From the NCBI GenBank assembly GCA_041744735.1, contig JBGTKH010000675.1:1-5101 (forward strand): a stretch of 5,101 nt of DNA. Direction: 5' to 3'. Positions 3,415 to 5,101 of this stretch are shown here, one piece after another (position 1 is the first letter of the stretch; the number at the start of each line of letters is the position of its first letter). Source of the stretch: JBGTKH01 sp041744735. Lineage in GTDB: Bacteria > Planctomycetota > Planctomycetia > Pirellulales > Pirellulaceae. A program made the position numbers and the translations under genes. Below the pieces are notes generated by a model. It did no database searches. It worked only from the letters and a program-made list of their open reading frames with translations, and had not been told where the DNA came from.

Positions 3415-5101
3415 ATGAGTACCAACCTCACAGGTGAGTCGTTTCTGGACGTGGTCCACCGCAGCGGATTGCTGACGCCGGACCGCACGCAGACGCTGCT
3501 CCAAGAATTGAAGGACGAGGGAATCGATCTGGATAGCCCTCAGGCCGTGGCCGACGCGCTGATCAAGCGCGGCGAGCTCACAAGCTGGCAGGCGGATAAA
3601 CTGCTTGTCGGCAAGCACCGAGGGTTTTTCCTAGGTTCCTATCGCTTGCTGAAAATGCTTGGACGCGGCGGGATGGGCGCGGTCTATCTGGCTCAGCATG
3701 AGATGATGCGCCGCCGCTGCGCAATCAAGGTGCTGCCCACCAAGCGCGCCAACGATCAGTCGTCGGTGCTGGAGCGATTTTACATCGAGGCCCAAGCGGT
3801 TGCCTCTCTGGATCATCCCAACATCGTCCGCGCGTACGACGTGAACAAGGACGTGCAGGGCAATTCGGAGATCCATTACCTGGTGATGGAATATGTCGAG
3901 GGCAAAGACATCCAGGCCCTGGTCAGCTCGCAAGGCGTGATGGACTACGTCGATGCCGCCAATTTCATCCGCCAGGCAGCCTGCGGTTTGACGCACGCGC
4001 ATGAGAATGGCTTGATCCACCGCGACATCAAGCCCGCCAATCTGCTAGTCGATTTGAAGGGCGTCGTCAAGATTTTGGATTTGGGGCTGGCACGGTTCTT
4101 CGACGACGAGGACGTGGCATCGCTGACGGTCGCTCACGACGAGACCGTGTTGGGAACCGCCGACTACTTGGCGCCCGAGCAAGCCCTGAACAGCCACAAC
4201 GTCGACACGCGCGCGGACATTTACGGCTTGGGCTGCACGTTTTATTTCATGCTCACGGGCCACCCGCCGTTTCGCGATGGCACGGTGGCTCAGCGGCTGC
4301 TCGCCCACCAGCTCAAAGCGCCCAAGCCGATTAAGGACGATCGCCCCGATGTGCCGCGCGACCTGCTGGCGATCATCGACAAGATGATGGCCAAGAAGCC
4401 CGACAGCCGTTTTCAGAAGGCGGCCGAAGTCGCGAGCGCTCTGGAACAGTGGATCTGTGACAATGCCAGTGAAGATTTCCGCTCGAAGCATCCGCAGTTG
4501 CAGAGCGGCGCTCCGGCGATGCCGCAAGCGCGCAACGAACCGACGCGCGGCGCGTCGGACGCCTACACGGACACGGACTTCGAATTGGCGCCGTTGGACG
4601 ACGACGAGCCGAAGAAAAAAAAGGAGCCACAGCAGCCCGCGACCGCGTCTTCGCAGCCGAGCGATTCAGAGAAACCTGCGACAACACCAGCGGCCGCCGC
4701 GGTTGAATTGCCGCCGCTGGAGAGCCTCGCCGCGATGGATGACTTGGCGTCGATGGAGAATCTCGAGGGGCTGCCCGAGTTTACCTCGTCCGATCCCCTG
4801 GCGGCCGATTTTCCTGCTATGTCGGGGCCGTCCGTTGGCGAAAGCAGCGTGCACAGCGCGCTGTCGATGACGCCGCAATCGGGCCCGGCGTCATCGGGCC
4901 GTCTCGGAAGATTGGCCGGACAATCCGGCATTGGTTCTGGAATCGGTTCCAGCATGCGGCAGCCGGCTCCGCAAGCCGCGGCGAGCGAAGGACGGCCGTT
5001 GTGGCTGATGATCGTAATCGGCGTGGGTGCCGCGGCTCCCGTTGTCTTGCTCCTACTGTTTCTGTTTTCGTGGCTTTCATCGCCAGCGGATTCCGGAGGC
5101 A
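3415..5101 (+). CDS. Membrane-anchored Ser/Thr protein kinase (Pkn type), 3' end outside window
   Basis: 562 codons are visible and the frame runs off the right edge. The start is the ATG at 3415; the GTG at 3412 is in frame and possible, and an in-frame TAG at 3409 excludes anything earlier. Residues 1-70 are an extension with FLDVVHRSGLL and GELTSWQADKLLVGKHRGFF, seen in many planctomycete kinases. The catalytic domain covers about 74-346. It has the glycine loop GRGGMGAVY (83-91), ATP-binding Lys105 in AIK, HRDIKPAN with catalytic Asp204 and Asn209, DLG at 222-224 (replacing DFG, normal in such kinases), GTADYLAPEQ (247-256), and Asp268 in RADIYGLG. All key residues are present, so the enzyme should be active. 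Residues about 350-527 form an acidic, Ala/Pro/Ser-rich linker with FELAPLDDDE (389-398) and a Lys4 run. A membrane helix follows at about 529-554, with the extracytoplasmic part beyond the window. It probably phosphorylates proteins in response to an envelope signal; substrates are unknown. It is divergent from the zinc-binding protein gene. Confidence 0.93.
   Translation, partial: MSTNLTGESFLDVVHRSGLLTPDRTQTLLQELKDEGIDLDSPQAVADALIKRGELTSWQADKLLVGKHRGFFLGSYRLLKMLGRGGMGAVYLAQHEMMRRRCAIKVLPTKRANDQSSVLERFYIEAQAVASLDHPNIVRAYDVNKDVQGNSEIHYLVMEYVEGKDIQALVSSQGVMDYVDAANFIRQAACGLTHAHENGLIHRDIKPANLLVDLKGVVKILDLGLARFFDDEDVASLTVAHDETVLGTADYLAPEQALNSHNVDTRADIYGLGCTFYFMLTGHPPFRDGTVAQRLLAHQLKAPKPIKDDRPDVPRDLLAIIDKMMAKKPDSRFQKAAEVASALEQWICDNASEDFRSKHPQLQSGAPAMPQARNEPTRGASDAYTDTDFELAPLDDDEPKKKKEPQQPATASSQPSDSEKPATTPAAAAVELPPLESLAAMDDLASMENLEGLPEFTSSDPLAADFPAMSGPSVGESSVHSALSMTPQSGPASSGRLGRLAGQSGIGSGIGSSMRQPAPQAAASEGRPLWLMIVIGVGAAAPVVLLLLFLFSWLSSPADSGG

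Noticed and set aside
4457..4870. Plus-strand open frame of 137 codons inside the kinase gene
   Set aside because: It is out of frame with the kinase, very rich in Arg and Pro, has no ribosome site, and is explained by codon bias of the linker region.
4045..4955. Minus-strand open frames opposite the kinase (including 4045-4527 and 4563-4955)
   Set aside because: They are antisense to a kinase with all catalytic motifs, and their products show no recognisable family features.

Overview
The window looks like a piece of a planctomycete chromosome (Pirellulales-like; inferred from gene content, not from a database search). The reasons are a GC-rich sequence, a receptor-type Ser/Thr kinase with the N-terminal extension typical of planctomycete kinases, a secreted FAD-dependent oxidoreductase of a type expanded in that phylum, a cysteine/histidine regulatory protein and a very small two-helix membrane protein. 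The lipid A gene lpxI fits a Gram-negative-type envelope.

Layout: (1) 2-334, plus strand, is the C-terminal part of LpxI, cut by the window start. (2) 335-448 is a 114-base spacer with a weak promoter candidate, a 9-base direct repeat and a good ribosome binding site. (3) 449-2545, plus strand, is a complete 698-residue exported FAD-dependent oxidoreductase with a C-terminal beta-sandwich domain of the golvesin/xanthan lyase type. (4) 2573-2762, minus strand, is a small two-helix membrane protein gene whose recognisable coding is spread over different frames. It appears to need two -1 shifts to be read through, so it is treated as broken. (5) 2775-3185, minus strand, is a 136-residue anti-sigma-factor-like zinc-binding protein. 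Its stop codon overlaps the ribosome binding site of the small gene, so the two form an operon. (6) 3186-3414 is a divergent regulatory region with a sigma-70-like promoter facing left, related ATTGGTT(T)ACAATC motifs and two CACGTG palindromes 11 bases apart just before the kinase start. (7) 3415 to the window end, plus strand, is a Pkn-type Ser/Thr kinase: N-terminal extension, complete catalytic domain, long acidic linker and one membrane helix. Its extracytoplasmic part lies beyond the window.

The kinase and the zinc-binding protein share one intergenic region and could be co-regulated, or work in one signalling pathway; this is inference from position. LpxI (envelope lipid synthesis) and the oxidoreductase (probably acting on substrates outside the cytoplasm) have no evident functional link to each other or to the signalling genes. 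I see no tRNA, rRNA, CRISPR array, insertion sequence or convincing rho-independent terminator.

The points most worth checking are the broken small membrane gene and its junction with the upstream zinc-binding gene, the repeated motifs in the divergent promoter, and the internal duplication in the zinc-binding protein.
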